Assembly (NCBI RefSeq): GCF_000299895.1
Contig: NZ_AMRG01000001.1
Span: 220,252-284,251, forward strand
Reading direction: 5' to 3'
Origin: Idiomarina xiamenensis 10-D-4
GTDB lineage: Bacteria; Pseudomonadota; Gammaproteobacteria; Enterobacterales; Alteromonadaceae
Length of the DNA: 64,000 nt
Under the pieces are notes generated by a model, which had not been told where the DNA came from, ran no database searches, and saw only the letters and a list, made by a program, of their open reading frames with translations. Every line of letters begins with the position of its first letter. Within the stretch, counting starts at the first letter, position 1. Made by a program: the position numbers and the translations under genes. Positions 55,810-64,000 of the stretch are shown piece after piece.

Positions 55810-57552
55810 ATGTCGATCACGGCGCTCAACAGTCTCGATGCGGGCACTATTGTGCAGTTGATATTGCGTGGTTTTCAGCGTCATTACACGTTATTTCAAG
55901 CATTGACGCAGGAGGTCGCGGAACACTTCTCAAAAGGCCGGTGGCAGGGCATTCAAAAAGTGTCCATGGCGCGTATTTCTTGTTACGACGAACGGGTGGC
56001 TGAAACCACTCAGTTGCTGCGTAAGCGTATGCCAACCGATGACTTAGACGAAGCGCTATGGCGCCAAGTCAGGCTCAGCTACCAGCAGTGTTTACAGTTT
56101 CATCCACAAGCCGAGTTAGCCGAGACCTTTTATAATTCGGTGTTTTGTCGTTTGTTTGAACGCCGTTATTTTAATAACGACTATATTTTTGTCGCATCGA
56201 CGTTAGCGGACGCCATTCCGTTGCCATTAGAAAGCGAATTTCGTTCTTACTTTCCGGTTGTCGACGGCATTGCGAACAGTTTACGAAAAATCATTGCCGA
56301 TAGTGGCCTCAGTAATGCCTTTCTGGATTTAACGGATGATATTAAACGTTTGCGTGAGGCGTTTATGGGGCGCACGTTAGAGGCCGATTTAGCCGCTCAT
56401 GAGTTACGCATTGACGTACTAAAAGCGCCGTTTTATCGCAATAAAGCGGCTTATATTGTCGGTCGCATCGTTACCGCTAACCGCGTTTATCCGGTAATTG
56501 TACCGATTTTACGGCGTCAAGATGGGCAGTTATTTTTAGACGCGTTGATCACCGATGCCGCTCAAATGGCCATCATTTTTGGCTTTGCACGCTCGTACTT
56601 TTTTGTCGACACGCGCGCCCCGTCGGCGTTGGTGCGCTTTCTCAAACAGTTGATGCCGAACAAGACGTTAGCCGAATTGTACGCCGCGATTGGTTTTCAT
56701 AAGCAGGGTAAAACCGAGTTTTATCGGCAGTTTTTACAGCACCTGCAAAGCACCGATGAATTAGTGGTCAATGCGCCCGGCACCAAAGGTTTGGTGATGT
56801 CCGTGTTTACCCTGCCGTCTTTTCCGTATGTGTTCAAGGTGATCAACGACCGTTTTGGGCATAGCAAGCAAATTGACCGCGACACCGTCATTAAGCGTTA
56901 CCGTATGGTAAAACAGCATGATCGCGTGGGACGTATGGCGGATACCTTGGAATTCACCGACGTGGCTATTCCTAAACAGCGCTTTGCGCCTGAATTGCTA
57001 GCCGAGTTGCAACAACATGCGGCGATGTCGTTGTGTTATGAGGACGACTTGGTGGTCATTCGGCAATTATTTGTCGAACGCCGTATGATCCCGCTAAATG
57101 TTTACCTGAGCTATGCCAGTCAGGAAGATATTTGTGCGGTGATGAACGATTACGGGCAAGCCCTAAAAGATATGCTGGCGGCGAATATCTTTCCCGGCGA
57201 TATGTTATTAAAGAACTTTGGCGTGACGCGGCAGCGGCGGGTGGTGTTTTACGATTATGATGAAGTGCGCTACCTAACCGATATGCAGTTTCGTGATATT
57301 CCCGAAGCGCAAGACGACCACCAGCGTTATGCCGATGAACCCTGGTATACGGTGGGTCCAGACGATGTGTTTCCGCAGCAATTAGCGACCTTTGCCTTAA
57401 CCGATAGCAACCTGCGCGAGCTGTTTCGGGCGAATCATGCCGAACTGTTAAGTGCCGCCTATTGGCAGCAACAGCAGCAAGACATCCGCGCCGGTCAGGT
57501 CGCGGATGTCTTTCCTTATCCACAAACGTTACGTTTTAAGCGGGATGCTTAA
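55810..57552 (+). CDS. aceK: Isocitrate dehydrogenase kinase/phosphatase AceK
   Basis: Bifunctional enzyme that phosphorylates isocitrate dehydrogenase to send isocitrate into the glyoxylate shunt and reverses this. It has 580 residues. The regulatory domain forms the first half; the ATP-binding loop [28 protein letters not shown] lies near residue 320-347, and the catalytic region with [17 protein letters not shown] near 470-487. The 3' end overlaps aceA tail to tail by 17 bp. Usually it is third in aceBAK; here it is on the opposite strand. Confidence 0.96.
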   Translation: MSITALNSLDAGTIVQLILRGFQRHYTLFQALTQEVAEHFSKGRWQGIQKVSMARISCYDERVAETTQLLRKRMPTDDLDEALWRQVRLSYQQCLQFHPQAELAETFYNSVFCRLFERRYFNNDYIFVASTLADAIPLPLESEFRSYFPVVDGIANSLRKIIADSGLSNAFLDLTDDIKRLREAFMGRTLEADLAAHELRIDVLKAPFYRNKAAYIVGRIVTANRVYPVIVPILRRQDGQLFLDALITDAAQMAIIFGFARSYFFVDTRAPSALVRFLKQLMPNKTLAELYAAIGFHKQGKTEFYRQFLQHLQSTDELVVNAPGTKGLVMSVFTLPSFPYVFKVINDRFGHSKQIDRDTVIKRYRMVKQHDRVGRMADTLEFTDVAIPKQRFAPELLAELQQHAAMSLCYEDDLVVIRQLFVERRMIPLNVYLSYASQEDICAVMNDYGQALKDMLAANIFPGDMLLKNFGVTRQRRVVFYDYDEVRYLTDMQFRDIPEAQDDHQRYADEPWYTVGPDDVFPQQLATFALTDSNLRELFRANHAELLSAAYWQQQQQDIRAGQVADVFPYPQTLRFKRDA

Positions 57553-58864
57553 ATTGTGCCTCTTCGGTTGAACCGGTGAGTGCCGTCACCGATGACTGAC
57601 CGCCTTGAATAACATTGGTGACGCTGTCGAAGTAGCCAGTACCGACTTCTTGCTGGTGCGCCACGAAGGTGTAGCCTTTGTCCGCCGCAGCAAACTCTTG
57701 TTGCTGTAATTTCACATAAGCAGACATATCGTTACGGGCATAATCGTAGGCTAATTCGAACATGTGGTACCACATGTTGTGGACACCGGCGAGGGTAATA
57801 AACTGGAATTTATAACCCATGGCTGCCAGCTCACGTTGGAATTTAGCGATGGTGGCATCGTCCAAATTACGTTTCCAGTTGAATGATGGCGAGCAGTTAT
57901 ACGCCAGTAGTTTACCCGGATACTGAGCATGTATGGCTTCGGCAAAACGGCGCGCTTCATCCAAGTCGGGTTTTGCCGTTTCGCACCACAGCAAATCGGC
58001 GTATGGCGCATAAGCCAGGCCGCGTGATATGGCTTGTTCGATGCCAGCGTTGACACGGTAGAAGCCTTCACTGGTGCGCTCACCGGTGCAGAATGGTTGG
58101 TCGTTGGCATCAACGTCAGAGGTCAGCAAGTCGGCGGCGTTGGCGTCGGTACGTGCCAATAACAACGTGGGCACGCCAGCGACGTCGGCAGCCAAACGTG
58201 CGGCGATTAGCTTTTGCACCGCTTCTTGTGTTGGCACTAGTACTTTACCGCCCATATGGCCGCATTTTTTCGCCGCCGCCAATTGGTCTTCAAAGTGCAC
58301 GCCAGCCGCACCCGCATTAATCATTGCCCGCATCAATTCATAGGCGTTGAGTACGCCGCCAAAACCGGCTTCGGCGTCGGCCACAATGGGGGCAAAATAA
58401 TCGATGTAGCTGTCGTCATCGGCACTGAGGCCATGACTCCATTGGATCTGATCGGCACGCGCAAAACTGTTATTGATACGCTCGACCACGGTGGGCACCG
58501 AGTTGACCGGATATAACGATTGATCAGGATACATACTCAACGCACTGTTATTGTCGGCGGCGACCTGCCAGCCGGATAGATAAATCGCTTGTAGGCCAGC
58601 TTTCACTTGTTGCACCGCTTGCCCACCGGTCAGCGCGCCGAGTGCATTGACGTAGGGCTTGCCAAATTTTTCTTGCGCGGCACCGTTGAGTAAGCGCCAC
58701 AGTTTGTCAGCACCGCGGCTGGCATAAGTGTGCGTGACAGGCACTGAACCGCGTAAGCGAATGACATCGGCTGCGCTATAGCTGCGGCTGATCCCTTGCC
58801 AGCGAGGATTGTTATCCCAGTCGTGCTGTAACTCGGCGATGGCTTGTTGTTGTTGCTTGTTCAT
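57536..58864 (-). CDS. aceA: Isocitrate lyase AceA
   Basis: Splits isocitrate into glyoxylate and succinate. It has 442 residues, normal for the bacterial enzyme. The active-site loop is [14 protein letters not shown] near residue 205 with the catalytic cysteine; the PEP-mutase-like barrel motifs [10 protein letters not shown] and NCSPSFNW are clear. AAGGAAA precedes the ATG. It follows aceB in the same operon after 30 bp. Confidence 0.97.
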   Translation of the reverse strand: MNKQQQQAIAELQHDWDNNPRWQGISRSYSAADVIRLRGSVPVTHTYASRGADKLWRLLNGAAQEKFGKPYVNALGALTGGQAVQQVKAGLQAIYLSGWQVAADNNSALSMYPDQSLYPVNSVPTVVERINNSFARADQIQWSHGLSADDDSYIDYFAPIVADAEAGFGGVLNAYELMRAMINAGAAGVHFEDQLAAAKKCGHMGGKVLVPTQEAVQKLIAARLAADVAGVPTLLLARTDANAADLLTSDVDANDQPFCTGERTSEGFYRVNAGIEQAISRGLAYAPYADLLWCETAKPDLDEARRFAEAIHAQYPGKLLAYNCSPSFNWKRNLDDATIAKFQRELAAMGYKFQFITLAGVHNMWYHMFELAYDYARNDMSAYVKLQQQEFAAADKGYTFVAHQQEVGTGYFDSVTNVIQGGQSSVTALTGSTEEAQFKHPA

Positions 58865-58894
58865 AGTGGTTTCCTTGTCGGTTTGCGCGGCTGC

Positions 58895-60487
58895 TTATGG
58901 CAACTGCTGATAACCCGGTAGCGTCAGAAATTCGGTTAGGCTAGCGGCGGTGGTGATGTCGAGTAAAAGCTGTTGGGCTTGCACGAAAGGCTGTTGTTGC
59001 CAGCGCGCGCTGCCAACTTCGGCTTTTACCCGCGCCGCTTCTTCATCAAGCAGCGTTGTAAAGAGCTCGGCAGTGACAATGCGGCCGTCGTTCAGCGTTT
59101 TGCCGTGTTTTATCCATTGCCAAATCGAGGTCCGTGCAATTTCTGCAGTTGCGGCGTCTTCCATCAGGCCATAAATTGGCACGCAACCACGGCCGTCTAA
59201 CCAAGCGCTGATGTACTGTAAAGCGACACGGATGTTCATGCGCATGCCTTGTTCACTGCGCTCACCACTGCAAGGCTGCAATAGCAGTGCTTGGTCGACG
59301 TCGCTGATGTCGGGTTGTTGGTCAAGCTGATTATCGCTATCAAGACCATCGACAAACACTTCACGCACGGTAGCGGCTAGGCCGGGATGCGCTATCCACG
59401 TACCGTCGTGACCGTTATCGCGCTCTAATTCCTTGTCGGCATAAACTTTAGCCAGTATTTGCTCGTTCTGTTGTGCGTCTTTACTGGGAATGAATGCCGC
59501 CATTCCACCCATTGCCAGCGCGCCACGGCGATGACAGGTGGCAACCAGTAAACGTGAATAAGCGTTTAAAAATGGTTGGGTCATAGTCACTACTTGCCTA
59601 TCCGGTAAGACCCGGTCAGGATGCGCGCGTAAAGTTTTAATGTAGCTAAAAATATAATCCCAACGACCACAATTAAGCGCTGCAATATGGTCGCGCATGG
59701 CGTGCAAGATCTCATGCATCTGAAAGACCGCCGGTAATGTCTCGATCAGCACCGTGGCGCGGATACTACCGGTGTTCAAGCCTAGGTATTGCTCGCTGAA
59801 ATGAAACACGTCAGCCCACCAAGCCGCTTCACGACTGTGCTCGAGTTTGGGTAGATAAAAATAAATACCGCTACCGCGCGCTAAGCGTGTTTGATAGTTA
59901 TGAAACAGGTAAAGAGCAAAATCCATGAGTGCGCCGGCAATGGCTTGTTGTCGATAAAGGATATGTTTCTCGGGCAGGTGTAAACCGCGTACCCGGGCAA
60001 TCAGTAGTGCGGGTTGAGCTTTCAACGCGTACTGCTTACCGTTGGCATCGGTAAAACTAATATTGCCCAGATTGGCATCACGCAGGTTTATTTGCCCTTC
60101 AAGTAGCCCCTGCCAAGTCGGTGATTGCGCGTCTTCAAAGTCAGCCATAAACACGTCGACATCGGCGTTAAGCGCGTTTATAACCATTTTTCTATCCACC
60201 GGGCCGGTGATTTCTAAGCGTCTTTTGGTTAACTCTTGGGGTAACTCAGCGATACGCCAGTCGCCCTCTCTCAGGTGCCGCGTCGCGGCGTCAAAGTCCG
60301 GTAGCTGGCCTTGATCGTAGTACTGTTGTTGTTGCTGCCGTTGCGCCAGTAGCTCGGTCAAACGTGGTTGAAACTTACTGACTAAAGCGCTTAAAAAATC
60401 GACCGCCGCCTGAGTAAACAATTGTTCACTGGCTGAGGTCGACGTAACGACGAAGTTTAATGGCGTTGAATGCTGTTGCTGAACCAT
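58895..60487 (-). CDS. aceB: Malate synthase A
   Basis: Condenses glyoxylate and acetyl-CoA to malate. It has 530 residues, the length of isoform A. Motifs: VFMADFEDAQSPTW, ATVLIETLPAVFQMHEIL (metal-binding Glu), NCGRWDYIFSYIKT, GTWIAHPGL and the C-terminal MEDAATAEIARTSIWQW with the catalytic Asp. First gene of aceB-aceA. The weak ribosome site leaves the start not fully sure, but MV..HSTPLNF is reasonable. Confidence 0.96.
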   Translation of the reverse strand: MVQQQHSTPLNFVVTSTSASEQLFTQAAVDFLSALVSKFQPRLTELLAQRQQQQQYYDQGQLPDFDAATRHLREGDWRIAELPQELTKRRLEITGPVDRKMVINALNADVDVFMADFEDAQSPTWQGLLEGQINLRDANLGNISFTDANGKQYALKAQPALLIARVRGLHLPEKHILYRQQAIAGALMDFALYLFHNYQTRLARGSGIYFYLPKLEHSREAAWWADVFHFSEQYLGLNTGSIRATVLIETLPAVFQMHEILHAMRDHIAALNCGRWDYIFSYIKTLRAHPDRVLPDRQVVTMTQPFLNAYSRLLVATCHRRGALAMGGMAAFIPSKDAQQNEQILAKVYADKELERDNGHDGTWIAHPGLAATVREVFVDGLDSDNQLDQQPDISDVDQALLLQPCSGERSEQGMRMNIRVALQYISAWLDGRGCVPIYGLMEDAATAEIARTSIWQWIKHGKTLNDGRIVTAELFTTLLDEEAARVKAEVGSARWQQQPFVQAQQLLLDITTAASLTEFLTLPGYQQLP

Positions 60488-60830
60488 CGGTGTGCTCGCT
60501 TTTTGTGCATTTGTTAACGATGTGTTTCAGCGTAGTCTGAATTTTATTTATTTATGAAATTTATTAAATAAATCTCAATCATTTTATTTGTGAATGTTAA
60601 GCAGTGTTTTACTGGCTTCCCGGTATGAAGCGGACTTGTTATCGCCAATATCTCGTTTTTTTCGCTATTATTTAAGAAAAATAACCGACTATCGCGTAAG
60701 TCAATAAGATGAATTTATTTAAGTTTTTGTTTTATATGTATTTATTTTCTGGCTTGAACTTTGCTTAATATTTATATGAAGATGGCTGGTGAGCCATAAT
60801 TTGATAATAGAAGCGTTTAAGGAGTGACTC
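60488..60830. other. AT-rich regulatory region upstream of aceB
   Basis: About 340 bp between divergent genes. A perfect 9-bp inverted repeat, ATTTATTTA/TAAATAAAT with a 10-base loop, lies at 60546-60573, some 60-85 bp before aceB, and could be an operator for the glyoxylate genes. No small gene or RNA recognised. Confidence 0.45.
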
Positions 60831-61490
60831 ATGGCTATTCATAACGACGGTGTAACGATCACCGACAGACCGATTGAACAAGTGCGCGAGCAAGCCATCG
60901 ACCAGTTGATCATGAGTTATGGTCATGGCGTTATTTCGGCAGAGGCGTTCGAGCGTCGCTTAGACGAGGCAACAAATACCGACAGCCATCAACGCTTAGT
61001 GGAGTTGGTTGCCGATCTCAGTTTGGAGCCGGATAACGCTTATCAGCAACAGCGCCAACAGAGTTTTATGCCACGTTATCAAAGCGCTGGTACAGCACGC
61101 CATGAGCGCATTACCTCCATACTGTCGTCGAGTCATCGCAACGGCCAGTGGCTAGTACCCGAGGAATTATCGGTATTAGCCGTTTTGGGCAGTGTTACTT
61201 TGGACTTTTCTGACGCGACTTTTACCACTCAGCAAGTCACCATAAACATCGCTAACTGGGTTAGCGATGTCACCTTATATGTGCCTGAGCACGTCAATGT
61301 GGTGCTACAGATGACCGACATTTTAGCGTCAACCGACAATACGGCGCCATCAATGGGCGGGCGTCAAGGCCCGACTCTGGTGGTCACCGGTCACGCCGCG
61401 CTCGCCAGTTTATCGGTTGAAGTTAAATGCACCATGAAAGAAAAGTTTGTGGCGTTTGCCAACCAGGTACGGCAAAGCTTAAAGAGCTAA
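60831..61490 (+). CDS. DUF1707/LiaF-like cell-envelope stress protein
   Basis: Cytoplasmic protein of 219 residues. The N-terminal part (about 10-65: IDQLIMSYGHGVISAEAFERRLDEA) is a DUF1707/SHOCT-type helical hairpin; the C-terminal part (about 95-200) is the beta-helical LiaF-like domain (VLGSVTLDFSDATF, VTLYVPEHVNVVLQM). In Firmicutes LiaF-type domains sense antibiotic stress; here the role is unknown. There is no membrane helix. AAGGAG precedes the ATG. A perfect 11-bp inverted repeat (61485-61515) overlaps the stop codon. Confidence 0.8.
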   Translation: MAIHNDGVTITDRPIEQVREQAIDQLIMSYGHGVISAEAFERRLDEATNTDSHQRLVELVADLSLEPDNAYQQQRQQSFMPRYQSAGTARHERITSILSSSHRNGQWLVPEELSVLAVLGSVTLDFSDATFTTQQVTINIANWVSDVTLYVPEHVNVVLQMTDILASTDNTAPSMGGRQGPTLVVTGHAALASLSVEVKCTMKEKFVAFANQVRQSLKS

Positions 61491-61515
61491 GCCTCAGATC
61501 TATAGAGGCTTAGCT
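61485..61515 (+). terminator. Hairpin over the stop of the DUF1707 gene
   Basis: AGCTAAGCCTC-AGATCTATA-GAGGCTTAGCT, perfect 11-bp stem, without a T-run. Confidence 0.4.
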
Positions 61516-61550
61516 GGTTAACACTATCATGCGCTGCACTAGCGCGCTGA

Positions 61551-61979
61551 TTAAGCGACTTCAATCGTCACGTCGATATTGCCGCGAGTGGCGTTTGAAT
61601 AGGGGCAGACTTGGTGTGCTTGGTCGGCTAATTGTTGGGCACTGGCCTTATCTAAATCGGGTAACTTAACTAACAACTTAACCGTTAAGGCAAAGCCTGC
61701 TCCAGCCGGGCCTATGCCGACTTCTCCGGTGACCTGTACGTTGTTACCGAGTTTGATTTTTTGGCTAGCGGCAACGTGTTGCAGGGCGCCAATAAAACAA
61801 GCGGAATAACCGGCTGCAAAGAGCTGTTCTGGGTTGCTGCCGTCACCGCCGGCACCGCCCAACTGCTTAGGCGTCGAAAGCTCAATGTCTAATTTGCCGT
61901 CGTCTGAACGGGCGCTGCCGGTACGGCCACCGGTAGCGGTTGCGATAGCGGTGTAAAGTACGTTATCGGGAGTTTGCAT
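61551..61979 (-). CDS. ohr: Organic hydroperoxide resistance protein Ohr (OsmC family)
   Basis: Thiol peroxidase of 142 residues that reduces organic and lipid hydroperoxides. The two reactive cysteines are in GYSACFIGAL (near residue 57) and HQVCPYSNATRGN (near 124). GARTGSARSDDGKL-type N-terminus and LGGAGGDGSNPEQLFAAGY are typical Ohr. AGAGGA precedes the ATG. Divergent from ohrR. Confidence 0.95.
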   Translation of the reverse strand: MQTPDNVLYTAIATATGGRTGSARSDDGKLDIELSTPKQLGGAGGDGSNPEQLFAAGYSACFIGALQHVAASQKIKLGNNVQVTGEVGIGPAGAGFALTVKLLVKLPDLDKASAQQLADQAHQVCPYSNATRGNIDVTIEVA

Positions 61980-62022
61980 GATGCTATCCTCTTAGGTCGT
62001 GAGTAAATATTTGAATATCTAG

Positions 62023-62034
62023 TTTGCATGCAAA
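62023..62034. promoter_or_regulatory. Operator-like palindrome 1 in the ohr-ohrR gap
   Basis: TTTGCATGCAAA, a perfect 12-bp palindrome inside TAGTTTGCATGCAAAATA, about 45 bp before ohr. Confidence 0.65.
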
Positions 62035-62070
62035 ATAAATATAGCCAAATCGAACTTGCTTGGCAACTAC

Positions 62071-62082
62071 TTTGTGTGCAAA
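62071..62082. promoter_or_regulatory. Operator-like palindrome 2 in the ohr-ohrR gap
   Basis: TTTGTGTGCAAA inside TACTTTGTGTGCAAAATA; the same extended pattern as the first copy, 48 bp away and close to the ohrR start. Confidence 0.6.
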
Positions 62083-62101
62083 ATAGTTTGACGATAGCGC
62101 G

Positions 62102-62548
62102 ATGGATGTTGTTATGACCGATTTACTGAAGCTAGATAATCAGCTATGTCACCGCTTTTACACCATTTCTAATGCCTTAACGCGTGCCTATCGGCCGTTG
62201 TTACAGGCGCTAGATTTGACTTACCCGCAGTATTTAACCTTGTTAGCCTTGTGGGAGCGTGACCAAGTCTCTATTCACAACTTGTTGCGGAAAACCCGCA
62301 TCGATGGCGGCGCGATGAGTTTAATGCTGAAGAAGTTATCGGCTAAAGGATTGCTTGAGATTCATCGCGCGGACAACGATCAACGGAGTCGGGTTGTTGT
62401 GTTGACCGCTGCCGGACGAGCCTTAAAAAATAAAGCTGAAAGTGTGCCTGAGGCGATGCTTTGTCACTTGTCGGCGCTATCAGCTACAGAACTGCAACAG
62501 TTAAGAGGTTTACTCGATAAGCTGGCAACCACGCTGAATCACGATTGA
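62102..62548 (+). CDS. ohrR: MarR-family peroxide sensor OhrR
   Basis: Repressor of 148 residues that releases DNA when its N-terminal cysteine is oxidised by organic hydroperoxide. The cysteine lies in NQLCHRFYTISNAL (near residue 15), as in OhrR, followed by LDLTYPQYLTLLALWE, and the winged helix with KLSAKGLLEIHRADNDQRSRVVVLT. A second ATG at 62117 (MTDLLKLD) may be the true start; no strong ribosome site decides. Divergent from ohr, with twin operator-like palindromes between. Confidence 0.93.
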   Translation: MDVVMTDLLKLDNQLCHRFYTISNALTRAYRPLLQALDLTYPQYLTLLALWERDQVSIHNLLRKTRIDGGAMSLMLKKLSAKGLLEIHRADNDQRSRVVVLTAAGRALKNKAESVPEAMLCHLSALSATELQQLRGLLDKLATTLNHD

Positions 62549-62600
62549 ACCCGGTGATTGTCGTCAATACCGGGCTAACCGACTCATTCATGCACTGCTG

Positions 62601-62990
62601 TTACAGCACATGAATGTCATGGATGGTGACTTCAAATTGATTGGCTTGAGTTGGCTTAAACTCAAATTGTACCGTTAAATCCGTTAACTGGTCGTTGACC
62701 GGTAAATTGAAGTCACACAGTAAACCGCCGTCGTCGCGCTCCATAAAGCAGGGCTGGCAGTGGTCGATATCGCGGTTATCAATGCAATAAGTTGGCGTTT
62801 GCCGACCATCGCCAAAGTAGCTAGTTAAACACTGCTGAATATCGGGACGACTCCACTGCCGACCCGCCTCATTGGGTTTATCGATCAATGCTTGGGCATT
62901 GCTAAAATCACCAATGGCGACGCAGCCTAACCAGTGTTGGCAGTATTGTTTAATAGCGGTGGTTTTTGCGGCGGTTGCGATGGTTAACAT
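62601..62990 (-). CDS. Hypothetical protein, cysteine-containing
   Basis: Protein of 129 residues, no signal peptide, family not recognised. It has seven cysteines, including CIDNRDIDHCQPCFMERDD near residues 69-87, which might bind metal or be redox-active. The first third is helical (QALIDKPNEAGRQWSRPDIQQCL), the last third strand-rich (LTVQFEFKPTQANQFEVTI). GGAG precedes the ATG at good distance. Confidence 0.6.
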   Translation of the reverse strand: MLTIATAAKTTAIKQYCQHWLGCVAIGDFSNAQALIDKPNEAGRQWSRPDIQQCLTSYFGDGRQTPTYCIDNRDIDHCQPCFMERDDGGLLCDFNLPVNDQLTDLTVQFEFKPTQANQFEVTIHDIHVL

Positions 62991-63140
62991 ATGAATACTC
63001 CGTTATTCCTCAATTAACCCCTTGGGTTGGTTACAAAGCTGCAGCCAACTGCGAAAGATATAATCAGGTTGACTATATCAGCAGTATGGCACAGCCTGAT
63101 TTGAGTCATCTGTTAACGAATTGCAAAGCCTCTGTAAAAA

Positions 63141-63503
63141 TTAGGCTAAGTGTTTTTCAGACCAAACCGCAAACTCATTACCGCTTGGTTCGAGAAAATG
63201 AAAACGGCAGCCACCGGGAAACTCAAAAATGGGTTTGATGATGCGCCCGCCGTGCATTTTTACTTTATTTAAGGTGGCTTCGATATCGGCGCTATAAAAA
63301 ATCAGCAATGCGCCACCGTTTTCGCTCAGGCTGGCTTGTTCTGCACGATAAAAGCCACCATCTAACCCCTCACCAGAAAACGCGGTGTAGTCATCGCCGT
63401 AATCGGTAAATTGCCATTCAAAAACCGCGCTAAAGAACGCTTTGGTGGTATCCAGATCGTGGGCTGCTAACTCGACATAATTGAGCTTTTCATGTTCCTT
63501 CAT
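63141..63503 (-). CDS. VOC (glyoxalase/dioxygenase fold) family protein
   Basis: Protein of 120 residues with the two beta-alpha-beta-beta-beta modules of the VOC fold: NYVELAAHDLDTTKAFFSAVFEWQF and GGALLIFYSADIEATLNKVKMHGGRIIKPIFEFPGG, ending in FLEPSGNEFAVWSE. The C-terminal Glu is a usual metal ligand in this fold. Similar short proteins are often annotated as glyoxalase-like with unknown substrate. Confidence 0.88.
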   Translation of the reverse strand: MKEHEKLNYVELAAHDLDTTKAFFSAVFEWQFTDYGDDYTAFSGEGLDGGFYRAEQASLSENGGALLIFYSADIEATLNKVKMHGGRIIKPIFEFPGGCRFHFLEPSGNEFAVWSEKHLA

Positions 63504-63605
63504 ATGCCGTACTCCGATTGCTTGACGGAATTACAAAGATTAGCACGCAGTGGGCTTTTTACCACTCGTTTGAGCGGATTCACTGTGTAAAAAAGATGCA
63601 AGTAA

Positions 63606-63617
63606 CTAAACGTTTAG
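63606..63617. promoter_or_regulatory. Palindrome upstream of the 63694 gene
   Basis: CTAAACGTTTAG, a perfect 12-bp palindrome 77 bp before the start codon, at a place where an operator could lie. Confidence 0.35.
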
Positions 63618-63693
63618 GGCATGATCGACTAGACTTTAAAGATGTATGTAGTCGCTATTTTGATGTGACGCGAAAAGGCGTTGAGGAGGACAG

Positions 63694-63957
63694 ATGAAAA
63701 AGGAAGCCATACTCGCTGATCCAGCATCGGCCTATGCCAAACCTAGCGATGTCTTAAAAGACCAGCAACTAACCGATGAAGAGAAAATTGATGTGCTAGA
63801 ACGCTGGGAATACGACGCACGTGAACTACAGGTTGCCACCGAAGAGAACATGCCGGGCCAAGACGAGGATGTTCTGGAAGATATTCTTAAGGCAAAAAGC
63901 CAGCTGCAGGGTGATAACGGCAGCGATATCGAGGGTGACAATAAACACGGTAGTTGA
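63694..63957 (+). CDS. Small acidic conserved hypothetical protein
   Basis: Protein of 87 residues, acidic and helical, no membrane segment. LTDEEKIDVLERWEYDARELQVATEENMPG (about 26-55) is the recognisable core; similar small proteins are widespread in proteobacteria without known function. GAGGAGG precedes the ATG and a terminator follows, so it is a real single-gene unit. Confidence 0.78.
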   Translation: MKKEAILADPASAYAKPSDVLKDQQLTDEEKIDVLERWEYDARELQVATEENMPGQDEDVLEDILKAKSQLQGDNGSDIEGDNKHGS

Positions 63958-63975
63958 CGCTTAAGCCGCAGATAC

Positions 63976-64000
63976 AAAAAAGCCAGTCCGAAGACTGGCT
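63976..64000 (+). terminator. Intrinsic terminator at window end
   Basis: AAAAA-AGCCAGTC-CGAA-GACTGGCT; 8-bp stem with a stable CGAA tetraloop. The T-run would lie beyond the window. Confidence 0.75.

Noticed and set aside
1..64000. CRISPR arrays, tRNA, rRNA genes or intact prophage
   Set aside because: No regularly spaced repeats, cloverleaf sequences, rRNA stretches or phage structural genes were seen on either strand.

Overview
The window is chromosomal DNA from a gammaproteobacterium, most like the marine Alteromonadales (Shewanella, Ferrimonas, Idiomarina and relatives). The evidence is conserved gene order: ppk1 divergent from pstCAB-phoU with the very long PstC and PstA of this group, then serA-rpiA-ygfA, 6S RNA next to zapA, and ygfB-pepP-ubiH-ubiI-gcvTHP. 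Species cannot be named from the sequence alone. Core genes are of medium GC; two stretches (about 21.2-24.7 kb and the SMR gene at 36.5 kb) look clearly AT-richer.

Layout. 1-6.2 kb: phosphate regulon (ppk1 fragment, Pho box, pstCAB, phoU; no pstS in the window). 6.2-15.5 kb: housekeeping (serA, rpiA, 5-formyl-THF cyclo-ligase, 6S RNA, zapA, ygfB, pepP, ubiH, ubiI), with an exported amidohydrolase between 6S RNA and ygfA. 15.5-21.2 kb: a LysR regulator divergent from the glycine cleavage operon gcvT-gcvH-gcvP. 21.2-24.7 kb: an AT-rich accessory island with an unknown protein, an integron attC-like site, a Sll1717-like P-loop ATPase and a decayed IS256-family transposase. 24.7-29.7 kb: an exported M1-type metallopeptidase, an unknown protein, a TonB-dependent siderophore receptor and a DksA-type zinc-finger protein.

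29.9-35.0 kb is the most interesting locus. A 56-residue peptide gene is followed, after an intrinsic terminator/attenuator, by a tightly overlapping operon: RiPP-type ATP-grasp ligase, SDH/ClpP-fold serine protease, MauE-like membrane redox protein, MauD-like thioredoxin-fold protein and an ABC exporter. I read it as a graspetide-like ribosomal peptide pathway in which side-chain crosslinking is combined with a disulfide (MauDE) step on a core bounded by two cysteines.

35.0-46.7 kb: small genes (MAPEG protein, SMR transporter, unknowns), a secreted subtilisin with a PPC domain, a DUF442 phosphatase-like protein, azurin, then a Fur-controlled haem system (TonB receptor divergent from hmuTUV-hugZ) and a TerB-like protein. 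46.8-55.7 kb: a 1063-residue PD40/amidohydrolase fusion, a LysR regulator, and a MacB-type ABC system whose membrane-fusion gene carries a frameshift. 55.8-60.5 kb: glyoxylate shunt, with aceB-aceA facing aceK tail to tail instead of forming an aceBAK operon. 60.8-64 kb: a DUF1707/LiaF-like protein, the divergent ohr/ohrR pair with two matching operator-like palindromes, and small proteins.

No tRNA, rRNA, CRISPR array or intact prophage was recognised.
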